A DNA stretch of 9,649 bases, taken from the NCBI GenBank assembly GCA_016875515.1, contig VGRA01000061.1:1-9649 (forward strand). Direction: 5' to 3'. Below, one piece after another: positions 1-6,647 of this stretch (position 1 is its first letter; each line of letters begins with the position of its first letter). Source of the DNA: Deltaproteobacteria bacterium. GTDB taxonomy: Bacteria; Myxococcota; Myxococcia; Myxococcales; Myxococcaceae. The translations under genes were made by a program, and so were the position numbers. The notes beneath the pieces were generated by a model. The model saw only the letters and a program-made list of their open reading frames with translations, did not search any database and was not told where the DNA came from.

Positions 1-1
1 C

Positions 2-775
2 GCGGCCATCACCGAGTCCCTCCTGGAGTCCGAGCTGTTCGGCCACGCCAAGGGGGCCTTCACCGGGGCCACGCGCGCCCGGCGCGGACTGTTCGAGGAG
101 GCAGACGGCGGCACGCTCTTCGTTGACGAGGTGACGGAGACCTCTGCCGCGTTCCAGTCCCGCCTCCTGCGCGCCTTGCAAGAAGGGGAAATCCGCCGCG
201 TGGGCGAGAGCAGCTCGCTCAAGGTGGACGTGCGCACGGTGGCCGCCACCAACCGGGACATCCACCGGGAGGTGGAGGAGCGCAGGTTCCGGCAGGACCT
301 GTTCTACCGGCTCAACGTGGTGACGCTCCGGGTGCCGCCCCTGCGCGAGCGGCTGGAGGACGTGCCGCTCCTGGCCGAGCACTTCCTGCAGCGGGCCAAC
401 GCCCGCTCTGCCCGGAAGAAGCGGCTGACCGAGGCGGCGCTCGCCCACCTGCAGCGCCACGCCTTCCCCGGCAACGTGCGCGAACTGGAGAACCTGGTGG
501 AGCAGGCCGCCGCCCTGTCCGAGGGGGAGGAACTGCTGCCCGAGGACTTCCCCCTGCGCGGGGCGGAAGCCGCCGGCAGCCCCCCTGTCCCGGCCAGCCC
601 TTTGGGCGAGGTGCCCCGGCTGGAGGAGGCCGTGGCCGAGGCGGAGCGGCAGGCCATCCAGCAGGCCCGGGCCCGCTGGCCCCAGGACCTGGGCAAGGTG
701 GCAGACGCGCTCGGCATCTCCCCCACCACGTTGTGGCGCAAGATGCGGCGCCTGGGGCTGTCCACCGAGGGTTGA
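2..775 (+). CDS. pxrR: sigma-54-dependent transcriptional activator (AAA+ / Fis-type HTH), 5'-partial; probable PxrR homologue
   Basis: The reading frame is open from base 2 to the TGA at 773-775, giving 257 visible residues; the N-terminus and Walker A lie outside the window. The visible part is most of a sigma-54 enhancer-binding AAA+ domain. The sigma-54-contacting GAFTGA loop is at residues 18-23 (bases 53-70). Walker B (GGTLFVDE) is at about 36-43 and sensor I (VRTVAATNRD) at about 77-86. Arginine-finger candidates lie in FRQDLFYRLN (about 96-105), and sensor II (GNVRELENLV) is at about 157-166. A Pro/Ala linker (about 192-203) leads to a Fis-like helix-turn-helix (about 215-253) ending in SPTTLWRKMRRLGL. 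The family uses ATP hydrolysis to open sigma-54 promoter complexes from upstream enhancer sites. A receiver or other sensor domain, if present, cannot be seen. A sigma-54 promoter for a small RNA lies about 150 bp downstream, which makes that RNA the obvious target. The family call is secure. The symbol pxrR rests on recalled myxobacterial synteny (sigma-54 regulator directly upstream of pxr) and is less certain. Confidence 0.93.
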   Translation, partial: AAITESLLESELFGHAKGAFTGATRARRGLFEEADGGTLFVDEVTETSAAFQSRLLRALQEGEIRRVGESSSLKVDVRTVAATNRDIHREVEERRFRQDLFYRLNVVTLRVPPLRERLEDVPLLAEHFLQRANARSARKKRLTEAALAHLQRHAFPGNVRELENLVEQAAALSEGEELLPEDFPLRGAEAAGSPPVPASPLGEVPRLEEAVAEAERQAIQQARARWPQDLGKVADALGISPTTLWRKMRRLGLSTEG

Positions 776-791
776 ATTCCATTCGTGAAAT
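776..791. promoter_or_regulatory. putative enhancer (UAS) site 1 for the sigma-54 activator
   Basis: A 16-bp dyad, ATTCCA-TTCG-TGAAAT, begins at the base after the activator's stop codon. It has the same 6-4-6 layout as the site at 839-854, shares the right arm TGAAAT exactly, and differs by one base in the left arm. Its centre is about 171 bp upstream of the predicted sRNA start, within the normal range for sigma-54 enhancers. That the adjacent Fis-HTH protein binds here is an inference. Confidence 0.55.
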
Positions 792-838
792 AGGCAAGCA
801 CCTGGATTTAATAGGTTTTTTCATTCCTGAATGGGCCC

Positions 839-854
839 ATTTCAGCTGTGAAAT
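839..854. promoter_or_regulatory. putative enhancer (UAS) site 2 for the sigma-54 activator
   Basis: A perfect inverted repeat, ATTTCA-GCTG-TGAAAT, with 6-bp arms and a 4-bp spacer. Its centre is about 108 bp upstream of the predicted start of the sRNA. It repeats the 776-791 site exactly 63 bp away, which is six turns of B-DNA, so two activator dimers would sit on the same face of the helix. A further TGAAAT half-site is at 896-901. Confidence 0.62.
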
Positions 855-928
855 CCCGCGGGCCCCGGCGTGGGGGCATGGGTTTCCCAAGTGTATGAAA
901 TTATTTGTGTCTGTGGCGTTCAGGTCGT

Positions 929-944
929 TGGCACGCGCAGTGCA
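929..944 (+). promoter_or_regulatory. sigma-54 (-24/-12) promoter of the small RNA
   Basis: TGGCACG-CGCA-GTGCA matches the consensus TGGCACG-N4-TTGCA at every defined base except one. The invariant GG (930-931) and GC (942-943) are separated by exactly 10 bp, the spacing sigma-54 requires. Transcription should start about 12 bases after the GC, at about 953-956. The site lies downstream of a gene for a sigma-54 activator and of two matching dyads that could be its enhancers. No protein-coding gene begins behind it on this strand within the window; the next plus-strand signal is a strong terminator. Confidence 0.85.
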
Positions 945-954
945 GAACGGGGAT

Positions 955-1076
955 TCAGGTGATGCCAACGGACGGGTGAACCGGTTTCCCCCCACCGCTT
1001 CAGCCGACTCGGCGGTCACCACACGGAAGAACCTGCGGCCCGGCCGTCCTCCTTAGATGGCCGGGCCGCTTTTTTT
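955..1076 (+). ncRNA. pxr: sigma-54-dependent small RNA, probable Pxr homologue
   Basis: The unit is bounded by a sigma-54 promoter at 929-944 and a strong intrinsic terminator at 1035-1076, predicting an RNA of about 120 nt. It contains no credible ORF: the only early ATG (962) gives five codons. Three structured segments can be paired by eye. The first spans about 974-991 (GGG-t-GAA, loop CCGG, TTT-c-CCC) and includes part of a six-C run at 988-993. The second pairs ACCGC (994-998) with GCGGT (1012-1016), with an alternative GCCG/CGGC pairing inside. The third is the terminator hairpin. From memory, M. xanthus Pxr is a short three-stem-loop sRNA that represses fruiting-body development while nutrients last. 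It needs sigma-54, lies directly behind a sigma-54 regulator, and is inactivated by a mutation in a C-run. Everything visible fits, but no alignment could be made. The existence of an sRNA is better supported than its name. The 5' end is uncertain by a few bases. Confidence 0.78.
1035..1076 (+). terminator. strong intrinsic terminator ending the small RNA
   Basis: A perfect 11-bp G/C stem (GCGGCCCGGCC at 1035-1045, GGCCGGGCCGC at 1059-1069) with a 13-nt loop is followed directly by seven T's (1070-1076). The T-tract lies only on the plus-strand side. The hairpin therefore terminates plus-strand transcription, although the stem would also lie beyond the end of the convergent nuoN transcript. 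The loop includes CCTCCTT (1048-1054). Confidence 0.93.
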
Positions 1077-1175
1077 CCGGCCGGCCTGCAGCCCCCCCCC
1101 TCCACGCAGCACGGTCTCCGCTCCCCGCGAGGGAAGGGTGGCCGCGTGGGACATCTCGGCTGCCTTGAGGACCGG
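1077..1175. other. convergent intergenic spacer with a nine-C tract
   Basis: A 99-bp gap between the end of the plus-strand terminator and the nuoN stop codon on the minus strand. It holds an uninterrupted run of nine C's at 1092-1100. No ORF, promoter or canonical nuo terminator with a minus-strand U-tract is visible. The nuo transcript may stop by another mechanism or at the back side of the 1035-1069 stem. Confidence 0.5.
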
Positions 1176-2741
1176 CTACTGGCTGAACAGCACGCTCGCC
1201 TTGCCCAGCCACGCGGACAGCGTGCCGGGGGCCACGCCCAGCAGCACCACGGCGGCCGTGCTGAGCACCAGCGCCAGCTCCGTCGTCCACTGGCGCTCGG
1301 GCACCGTGACGCCGTCCTGCGAGGGACGCATGTACATGTAGACCACCACACGCAGGTAGTAATAGACGCCCGCCGCCGAGGCGAGCACGCCCGCCACCGC
1401 CAGCCACACGAGGCCCGCGTCCACCGCCGCGCGGAAGATGAACAGCTTGCCCATGAAGCCCACCGTGGGCGGGATGCCGCCCAGCGACAGCATCATGGCC
1501 GCCATGGCCAGGGCCCATCCCGGCTTGCGCTGCGACAGGCCGGCGAACTTCTCCAGGTCCCACGCCGTGCCGCGCGGCTCGTCCTCGCGGCGCTCCAGCG
1601 CGGCCAGCGCCCCGAAGCTCCCGAGCGACGTCACCGTGTAGGCCAGCAGGTAGAAGAGGATGGCCTGCAGCGTCTGCTGCCGCGCCGCCCCCTCCGCCCC
1701 CGCCAGCAGCGGGGTGACGGCCAGCGGCCCCTCGCCGCCGGTGGGACGGGCGAACAGCGCTGCCACGCCGAGCAGCAGGTAGCCCGCGTGCGCCACGGAG
1801 GAGTAGGCCAGCATCCGCTTCACGTTGCGCTGCGGCAGCGCCATCAGGTTGCCCACCACCATGGTGAGCAGCGCCAGCGCGGCGAACGCGTAGGTCATGA
1901 GCTGCGCGTGGTTGGGGCCCAGGTCCTGCGCGAAGGGCAGGAACACCCGCACCAGGGACGCGAAGGCCGTCGCCTTCACCCCCGCGCTCATCAGCGCGGA
2001 GACGGGCGTGGGGGCGCCCTCGTACACGTCCGGCGTCCACATGTGGAACGGCACCGCCGCCACCTTGAAGGCCAGCCCCACCGCCACCAGCCCCGCCCCC
2101 AGGTAGGTGAGGCCCGGGTTGCTCGCCACGGCGGCCGGCAGCAGCCCCGCCAGCTCCGACAGCTTCGTGGTCCCCGTGGCGCCGTAGAGCAGCGAGGCGC
2201 CGTACACCAGGATGGCCGCGGAGAAGGCGCCGAGGATGAAGTACTTGAAGCCCGCCTCAGAGGGGCGCGTCCCGCGGCGCAGCCACGCGGACAGCGCGTA
2301 CGTGGAGACCGACATCACCTCCAGGTTGATGAACAGGGTGATGAACTCGTTGGACATGGCCAGCAGGCTCATGCCCGCGCCGGCGAACAGCAGCAGCGCG
2401 TAGAACTCGCCGCGCTCGGCGTTGCGGTGGCGCAGGAAGCCCGCGGACACCAGCACCGAGAGCCCCAGCCCCACGCACACCAGCACCGTCACCGCCCCGC
2501 TGAACGGGTCCGACACGCCGAAGCCCAGGAACACCTCGCGGGCCGGCTCCAGCGTGGTGGCCGCGGCCACCGCGCCCGCCACCGCGGAGAAGGCCAGCGC
2601 CACCATGGACTGGTAGGCCCGGTTGATGGTGGCGGCAGACTGGAACACCTCCGTCAGCAGCAGCACGATGCCGCCCACCGCCAAGAGCAGCGCCGGCAGC
2701 ACCGGCTGGAAGTCCAGGAACGTCAGGGAGGGGATGTTCAT
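1176..2741 (-). CDS. nuoN: NADH-quinone oxidoreductase subunit N
   Basis: A 521-residue polytopic membrane protein, one of the three antiporter-like proton-pumping subunits of complex I, located in the cytoplasmic membrane. Family features are in the expected order. They are an acidic residue in the first half-channel (FINLEVMSVSTYAL, E141), the TM7 lysine (AFKVAAVPFHMW, K226), the TM8 lysine (SAGVKATAF, K256) and the NVKRMLAYSSVAHAGY segment (about 306-321). The NuoN-typical lysine in GFMGKLFIF (K432) replaces the glutamate found in NuoM. The ATG overlaps the nuoM stop codon as ATGA (2738-2741), implying translational coupling. Length is somewhat above the roughly 485 residues of the E. coli protein, partly because of a loop at about 331-357. 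It is the last gene of the operon and ends in TAG at 1176-1178. Confidence 0.96.
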   Translation of the reverse strand: MNIPSLTFLDFQPVLPALLLAVGGIVLLLTEVFQSAATINRAYQSMVALAFSAVAGAVAAATTLEPAREVFLGFGVSDPFSGAVTVLVCVGLGLSVLVSAGFLRHRNAERGEFYALLLFAGAGMSLLAMSNEFITLFINLEVMSVSTYALSAWLRRGTRPSEAGFKYFILGAFSAAILVYGASLLYGATGTTKLSELAGLLPAAVASNPGLTYLGAGLVAVGLAFKVAAVPFHMWTPDVYEGAPTPVSALMSAGVKATAFASLVRVFLPFAQDLGPNHAQLMTYAFAALALLTMVVGNLMALPQRNVKRMLAYSSVAHAGYLLLGVAALFARPTGGEGPLAVTPLLAGAEGAARQQTLQAILFYLLAYTVTSLGSFGALAALERREDEPRGTAWDLEKFAGLSQRKPGWALAMAAMMLSLGGIPPTVGFMGKLFIFRAAVDAGLVWLAVAGVLASAAGVYYYLRVVVYMYMRPSQDGVTVPERQWTTELALVLSTAAVVLLGVAPGTLSAWLGKASVLFSQ

Positions 2742-4468
2742 GGCTGGACCTGCGGGGGAACGGCGCCGGGCCGGAGCAACTGCAGCCCGGCGAGCGCCTT
2801 GTTCGTGCGGGAGGGGACGGGGGCCGCGGCGGTGGGCTGCCCGGCGAGCGGCATCACCGGCATCATCACCTGCTGCTCGGACACGCCGGAGGCACCGTCA
2901 CCGAGCGCCGCCCGCGCCACGAAGCGCTCGGAGGACGGGTTCAGCCGGTCCAGGAACGGCTGCGGCACCAGCCCCATCACCACGATGAGGGCCAGGAAGG
3001 GCAGCGCCGCGGCAATCTCCCGCCCGCCCATGTCCTTCAGCCCCTGGTTCTCCCGCAGCGTCACCTCGCCGAAGAAGACCTTCTGCACCATCCACAGCAT
3101 GTAGGCCGCCCCCAGGATGACGCCCGTGGCCGCCAGCACGCTGAAGGTGAGCGGCAGCGCGCTCTTCCAGCTGCCGAGCAGCACCAGGAACTCGCCCACG
3201 AAGCCGTTGGTCCCCGGCACCGCGATGCTGCTGAAGGTGACGACGACGAAGAACGCCGTGAACAGCGGCATCACGCGCGCAATGCCGCCGTAGTCCGCCA
3301 TGAGCCGCGTGTGGCGCCGCTCGTAGAGCATGCCGAAGAGGAGGAACAGCGCCCCCGTGGACACGCCGTGGTTGAGCATCTGGTAGGCGGAGCCCGTGGC
3401 CCCCTCCACCGTGTAGGCGAACATGCCCAGCACGCAGTAGCCCAGGTGACTGACGGACGAGTAGGCGATGAGCTTCTTGATGTCCCGCTGCGCCAGGCAC
3501 ATCAGCGCCCCGTAGACAATTCCCACCACCGCCAGCAGCGCAATGGGCGTGCGGTACTGCTGCGCGGCGGCCGGGAACAGCGGGATGGCGAAGCGCCAGA
3601 AGCCGAAGGTGCCCAGCTTCAGCATCACGCCGGCGAGGATCATGGAGCCGGCCACAGGGGCCTGCACGTGGGCGTCCGGCAGCCAGGTGTGCACCGGGAA
3701 CAGCGGCACCTTCACCGCGAACGCCAGCGCGAAGGCCAGGAACATCCACGGCCCCCACGCCTTGAGCGCCGCGGCCAGCGGGGACAGCGTGGAGGCGTCA
3801 CAGCCCGTGGCCACGCAGCGGGAGACCTCCCCGGTGGCAGACAGCAGGCCGTTGTAGACGGTGGGGTAGTCGAAGCTGCGTCCACCGGCCGGCTGCACCA
3901 CGAAGTACAGCCCCAGGATGGCCACCAGCATCAGCAGCGAGCCCACCAGGGTGTAGAGGAAGAACTTCATGGCGGCCATCTGCCGCTCCTCCGAGCCCCA
4001 CACGCCCACCAGCAGGTACATGGGGATGAGCGAGGCCTCGAAGAAGACGTAGAAGACGATGATGTCCAGCGCGCACAGAGCCCCCAGCATGGCCGACTGC
4101 AGCACCAGCAGCGCCAGGTGGAACTCCTTCACCCGCTCGTCCACGTAGGTCCAGCTGGCCATCACCACCAGCGGCCCCAGGAAGACCGTGAGCAACAGCA
4201 GGCTGGCGGCCAGCCCGTCCACGCCCGTGTGGAAGCTGATGCCGAACTCGTCAATCCAGGAGGCCCGGTGCTCCAGCTGGAACTCGGGGCCGGCCGGGTC
4301 GAACTTCAGGTAGGCCAGGAGCCCCAGCACGCCGTCCACCAGCATCGCCACCAGCGTGGCCACGCGGATTTGCCCCTTCTCCGCGGCGGGCAGCAGCGCC
4401 ACGAGCGCGGCGAAGAGCAGCGGCAGGAAGATGACCGCGTGCAGGAGGTGGGAGTCGAAGAAGCTCAT
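2738..4468 (-). CDS. nuoM: NADH-quinone oxidoreductase subunit M
   Basis: A 576-residue antiporter-like proton-pumping subunit of the complex I membrane arm. Key residues are in place: E144 in VFFEASLIPMYLLVGVW (same number as in E. coli), K253 in AVKVPLFPVHTWLPDAH, K284 in VMLKLGTFGFWRF, the DIKKLIAYSSVSHLGY segment (about 329-344), and E425 in TNGFVGEFLVL. Start and stop form ATGA overlaps with nuoL (4465-4468) and nuoN (2738-2741). Two departures from the roughly 509-residue E. coli protein are visible. One is a longer hydrophilic loop with two cysteines at about 193-236 (RCVATGCDAS). The other is a tail of about 60 residues (about 515-576) beyond the last hydrophobic segment, rich in Pro, Ala, Val and Gln. 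The function of that tail is unknown. Confidence 0.96.
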   Translation of the reverse strand: MSFFDSHLLHAVIFLPLLFAALVALLPAAEKGQIRVATLVAMLVDGVLGLLAYLKFDPAGPEFQLEHRASWIDEFGISFHTGVDGLAASLLLLTVFLGPLVVMASWTYVDERVKEFHLALLVLQSAMLGALCALDIIVFYVFFEASLIPMYLLVGVWGSEERQMAAMKFFLYTLVGSLLMLVAILGLYFVVQPAGGRSFDYPTVYNGLLSATGEVSRCVATGCDASTLSPLAAALKAWGPWMFLAFALAFAVKVPLFPVHTWLPDAHVQAPVAGSMILAGVMLKLGTFGFWRFAIPLFPAAAQQYRTPIALLAVVGIVYGALMCLAQRDIKKLIAYSSVSHLGYCVLGMFAYTVEGATGSAYQMLNHGVSTGALFLLFGMLYERRHTRLMADYGGIARVMPLFTAFFVVVTFSSIAVPGTNGFVGEFLVLLGSWKSALPLTFSVLAATGVILGAAYMLWMVQKVFFGEVTLRENQGLKDMGGREIAAALPFLALIVVMGLVPQPFLDRLNPSSERFVARAALGDGASGVSEQQVMMPVMPLAGQPTAAAPVPSRTNKALAGLQLLRPGAVPPQVQP

Positions 4469-6642
4469 GGCATCACCCGCGAGAGCGCGTACACGATTCC
4501 GCCCAGGGCGGCGGCGGCCATGATGGCCGCGTAGGCCTGCACATCACCGGTCTGGATGAGCCGAAGCGCGCTGCCCACCTGCGCCGTCACCCACGCCGTG
4601 CCCCGCACCGCCACGGTGTCAATGACGAGCGCGTCCAGCACCTGGTACGCCAGCCGGGCCACGAACTTCAGCGGCCGGATGAGCACCGCCTCGTACAGTT
4701 CGTCCGCGTAGAACTTGTTGCGGGACAGGTTGCGCGCAAACGCCAGCGCCGCCGGCAGCGGCTGGCCGGCGCGGGACGGGAAGAAGCGCGTGTACAGGAA
4801 GAACGCGGACCCCGCCCCGATGAGCGCAATCACCCATGCCTGCACGTAGGCGCCCCACGGCAGCCCGGCGTGGTCCGGCACCAGCACGGTGCCCGCCGCG
4901 GCCCGCACCTGCTCGGTGACGGAGAACACCGGCAGCAGGAAATTCTCGAACACCGGCTCGTGCGTCCCCGGCAGCAGCGGGAACGCCCACGCCGCCCCCA
5001 GCACGGACAGCACCGCCAGCACCACCAGCGGCGCGGTCATGGCCGCCGCGGACTCGTGGGCGTGCGGCACCTTCGCGTCCTTGCTTCGCTCGCCCTCGAA
5101 CGCCAGCACGTACGCCCGCGTCATGTAGAAGGCCGTGGAGAGCGCCGTCAGCAGCCCCAGCGCGTAGGCCACGTGCATGGCCCCCTCGAAGCCCGGCACC
5201 ACGTGGGTGTGGGCCGCGTGCAGGATGGCGTCCTTGGAGAAGAAGCCTGACAGCGGCACCACGCCGGTGATGGCCAGGGTGGCCACCGCGAACGTGGCCC
5301 ACGTCACCTTCATCTCCTTGCGCAGCCCGCCCAGCTTCTGGATGTCCGTCTCGTCCCCGTTGCCGTGCATCACGCTGCCGGCGCCCAAAAACAGGCAGGC
5401 CTTGAAGAAGGCGTGCGTCACCAGGTGGAAGGCGGCGGCCCAGAAGGCCCCCACGCCCACGCCCAGGAACATGAGCCCCAGCTGGGACACGGTGGAGTAG
5501 GCCAGCACCTTCTTGATGTCGTTCTGGGTGAAGGCAATGAGCGCCGCCAGCAGCGCCGTGGTACCGCCAATGAGCGCCACCGTGGCCATGGCCGCGGGGG
5601 ACAGCACGAGCAGCGGGCTCAGCCGGCAGAAGAGGTACACGCCTGCCGTCACCATGGTGGCCGCGTGGATGAGGGCGGAGACCGGCGTGGGGCCGGCCAT
5701 GGCGTCCGGCAGCCACACGTACAGCGGCACCTGCGCGCTCTTGCCTGCCGCGCCCAGCAGGAACAGCAGCAGCGCTGCCGTCAGCACGCCGCCGTAGGTG
5801 AAGCCGGCGAGCGGCCCGGAGGCCACCCTGGACTCCAGCGTGACCTCCGCCCCGGGCGCCTTCGCCGCGGAGTAGGGCAGCGCGGTGGCCAGCGCCCCCA
5901 CGCCCCTCAGGTTCAGCGGCCCCACCTGCGCCGCGCCCGCCTCCAGCCGCCCCGCCTGGGACGGGGCCTGCGCCGGCAGCGCCGCCACCATCAGCACCAG
6001 CAGGAAGCTCCCCAGCAGGAAGCCAAAGTCGCCCACGCGGTTGGTGATGAAGGCCTTGCGCCCGGCAAAGGCGTAGGCCGGGTTCTTGTACCAGAAGCCG
6101 ATGAGCAGGTAGCTGCACATGCCCACGCCCTCCCAGCCCACGAACAACAGCACCAGGTTGTCCGCCATGACCAGCGTCAGCATCATGGCCACGAAGAGAT
6201 TGAGGTAGGCAAAGAAGCGCCAGTACCCCTCGTCGTGTTCCATGTAACTGGTGCTGTACAGGTGGATGAGCGTGCCCACCCCGGTGATGACGAGCAGCAG
6301 CGTCCCGGACAGGTGGTCCACCGCCAGGCCGAAGTTGACGCGGAAGCCGCCCGCGGCGAACCAGGTGCCGTAGTCATGCCCCAGCGCGTAGGGCACCGCG
6401 TCCCCGAAGGGATTGGGCGCCGTCACCCCCGCGTTGTTGATGGCCGCGAACACCAGCAGCGACAGCATGAACGAGCCGGCCACCGCTGCGGTGGCCAGCA
6501 GGTTGACGTTGGCGCGGCCCAGCAGCCTGCCGAACACGCCGCTGATGAAGGCGCCCAGCAGCGGCAGCGCAATGATGAAGTAGAGCGACTCGGCCAGTCC
6601 GGCCGCGTTCACCCAGGTGAGCATGCTCGAGTGCAGGGCCAT
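4465..6642 (-). CDS. nuoL: NADH-quinone oxidoreductase subunit L
   Basis: A 725-residue distal proton-pumping subunit of complex I. Hallmarks are E171 in LLFVGWEGVGMCSYLLIGFW, K301 in GKSAQVPLYVWLPDAMAGPT, the SALIHAATMVTAGVYLFCR helix (about 322-340), NDIKKVLAYSTVSQLGLMFL (about 374-393), THAFFKACLFLGAGSVMHG (about 409-427) and SGFFSKDAIL (about 465-474). The C-terminus (about 640-725) carries the long lateral helix and final anchor segment typical of NuoL. The ATG at 6642 is preceded by GAGG at a workable distance. The gene starts five bases after the nuoK stop, and its TGA overlaps the nuoM ATG. The protein is over 100 residues longer than E. coli NuoL (about 613). Much of the excess is an Ala/Gly-rich insertion at about 222-285, just before the GKSAQ helix. 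Confidence 0.97.
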   Translation of the reverse strand: MALHSSMLTWVNAAGLAESLYFIIALPLLGAFISGVFGRLLGRANVNLLATAAVAGSFMLSLLVFAAINNAGVTAPNPFGDAVPYALGHDYGTWFAAGGFRVNFGLAVDHLSGTLLLVITGVGTLIHLYSTSYMEHDEGYWRFFAYLNLFVAMMLTLVMADNLVLLFVGWEGVGMCSYLLIGFWYKNPAYAFAGRKAFITNRVGDFGFLLGSFLLVLMVAALPAQAPSQAGRLEAGAAQVGPLNLRGVGALATALPYSAAKAPGAEVTLESRVASGPLAGFTYGGVLTAALLLFLLGAAGKSAQVPLYVWLPDAMAGPTPVSALIHAATMVTAGVYLFCRLSPLLVLSPAAMATVALIGGTTALLAALIAFTQNDIKKVLAYSTVSQLGLMFLGVGVGAFWAAAFHLVTHAFFKACLFLGAGSVMHGNGDETDIQKLGGLRKEMKVTWATFAVATLAITGVVPLSGFFSKDAILHAAHTHVVPGFEGAMHVAYALGLLTALSTAFYMTRAYVLAFEGERSKDAKVPHAHESAAAMTAPLVVLAVLSVLGAAWAFPLLPGTHEPVFENFLLPVFSVTEQVRAAAGTVLVPDHAGLPWGAYVQAWVIALIGAGSAFFLYTRFFPSRAGQPLPAALAFARNLSRNKFYADELYEAVLIRPLKFVARLAYQVLDALVIDTVAVRGTAWVTAQVGSALRLIQTGDVQAYAAIMAAAALGGIVYALSRVMP

Positions 6643-6647
6643 GGGGG

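Noticed and set aside
822..833. Small inverted repeat CATTC-CT-GAATG between the two dyads
   Set aside because: Only 5-bp arms and a different sequence from the paired sites; a chance match is plausible and there is no second copy.
813..856. Possible terminator for the activator gene (GGATTT pairing with AAATCC, with a T-run at about 816-821)
   Set aside because: The arms are short and 32 bases apart and the T-run lies inside the loop, so it does not have terminator form.
962..979. A five-codon ORF near the start of the small RNA (ATG at 962, TGA at 977)
   Set aside because: Too short to support as a gene, without independent evidence; a short ORF is expected by chance in a GTG/ATG-containing RNA. 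An upstream AGGTG makes it worth remembering only if the RNA is shown to be translated.
733..1056. A plus-strand ORF of 107 codons spanning the end of the activator gene and the intergenic region
   Set aside because: It starts inside the activator gene in another frame, runs through the dyads, the sigma-54 promoter and into the terminator stem, and its product resembles nothing. The region is AT-richer and better explained by regulatory signals.
1146..3104. Very long plus-strand ORF (652 codons) antisense to nuoN and nuoM, and similar long antisense frames at 3311-4534, 5365-6960 and 7713-8891
   Set aside because: These are shadows of GC-rich coding: rich in His, Arg, Gln, Gly and Ala, without domains, and exactly opposite well-supported nuo genes.
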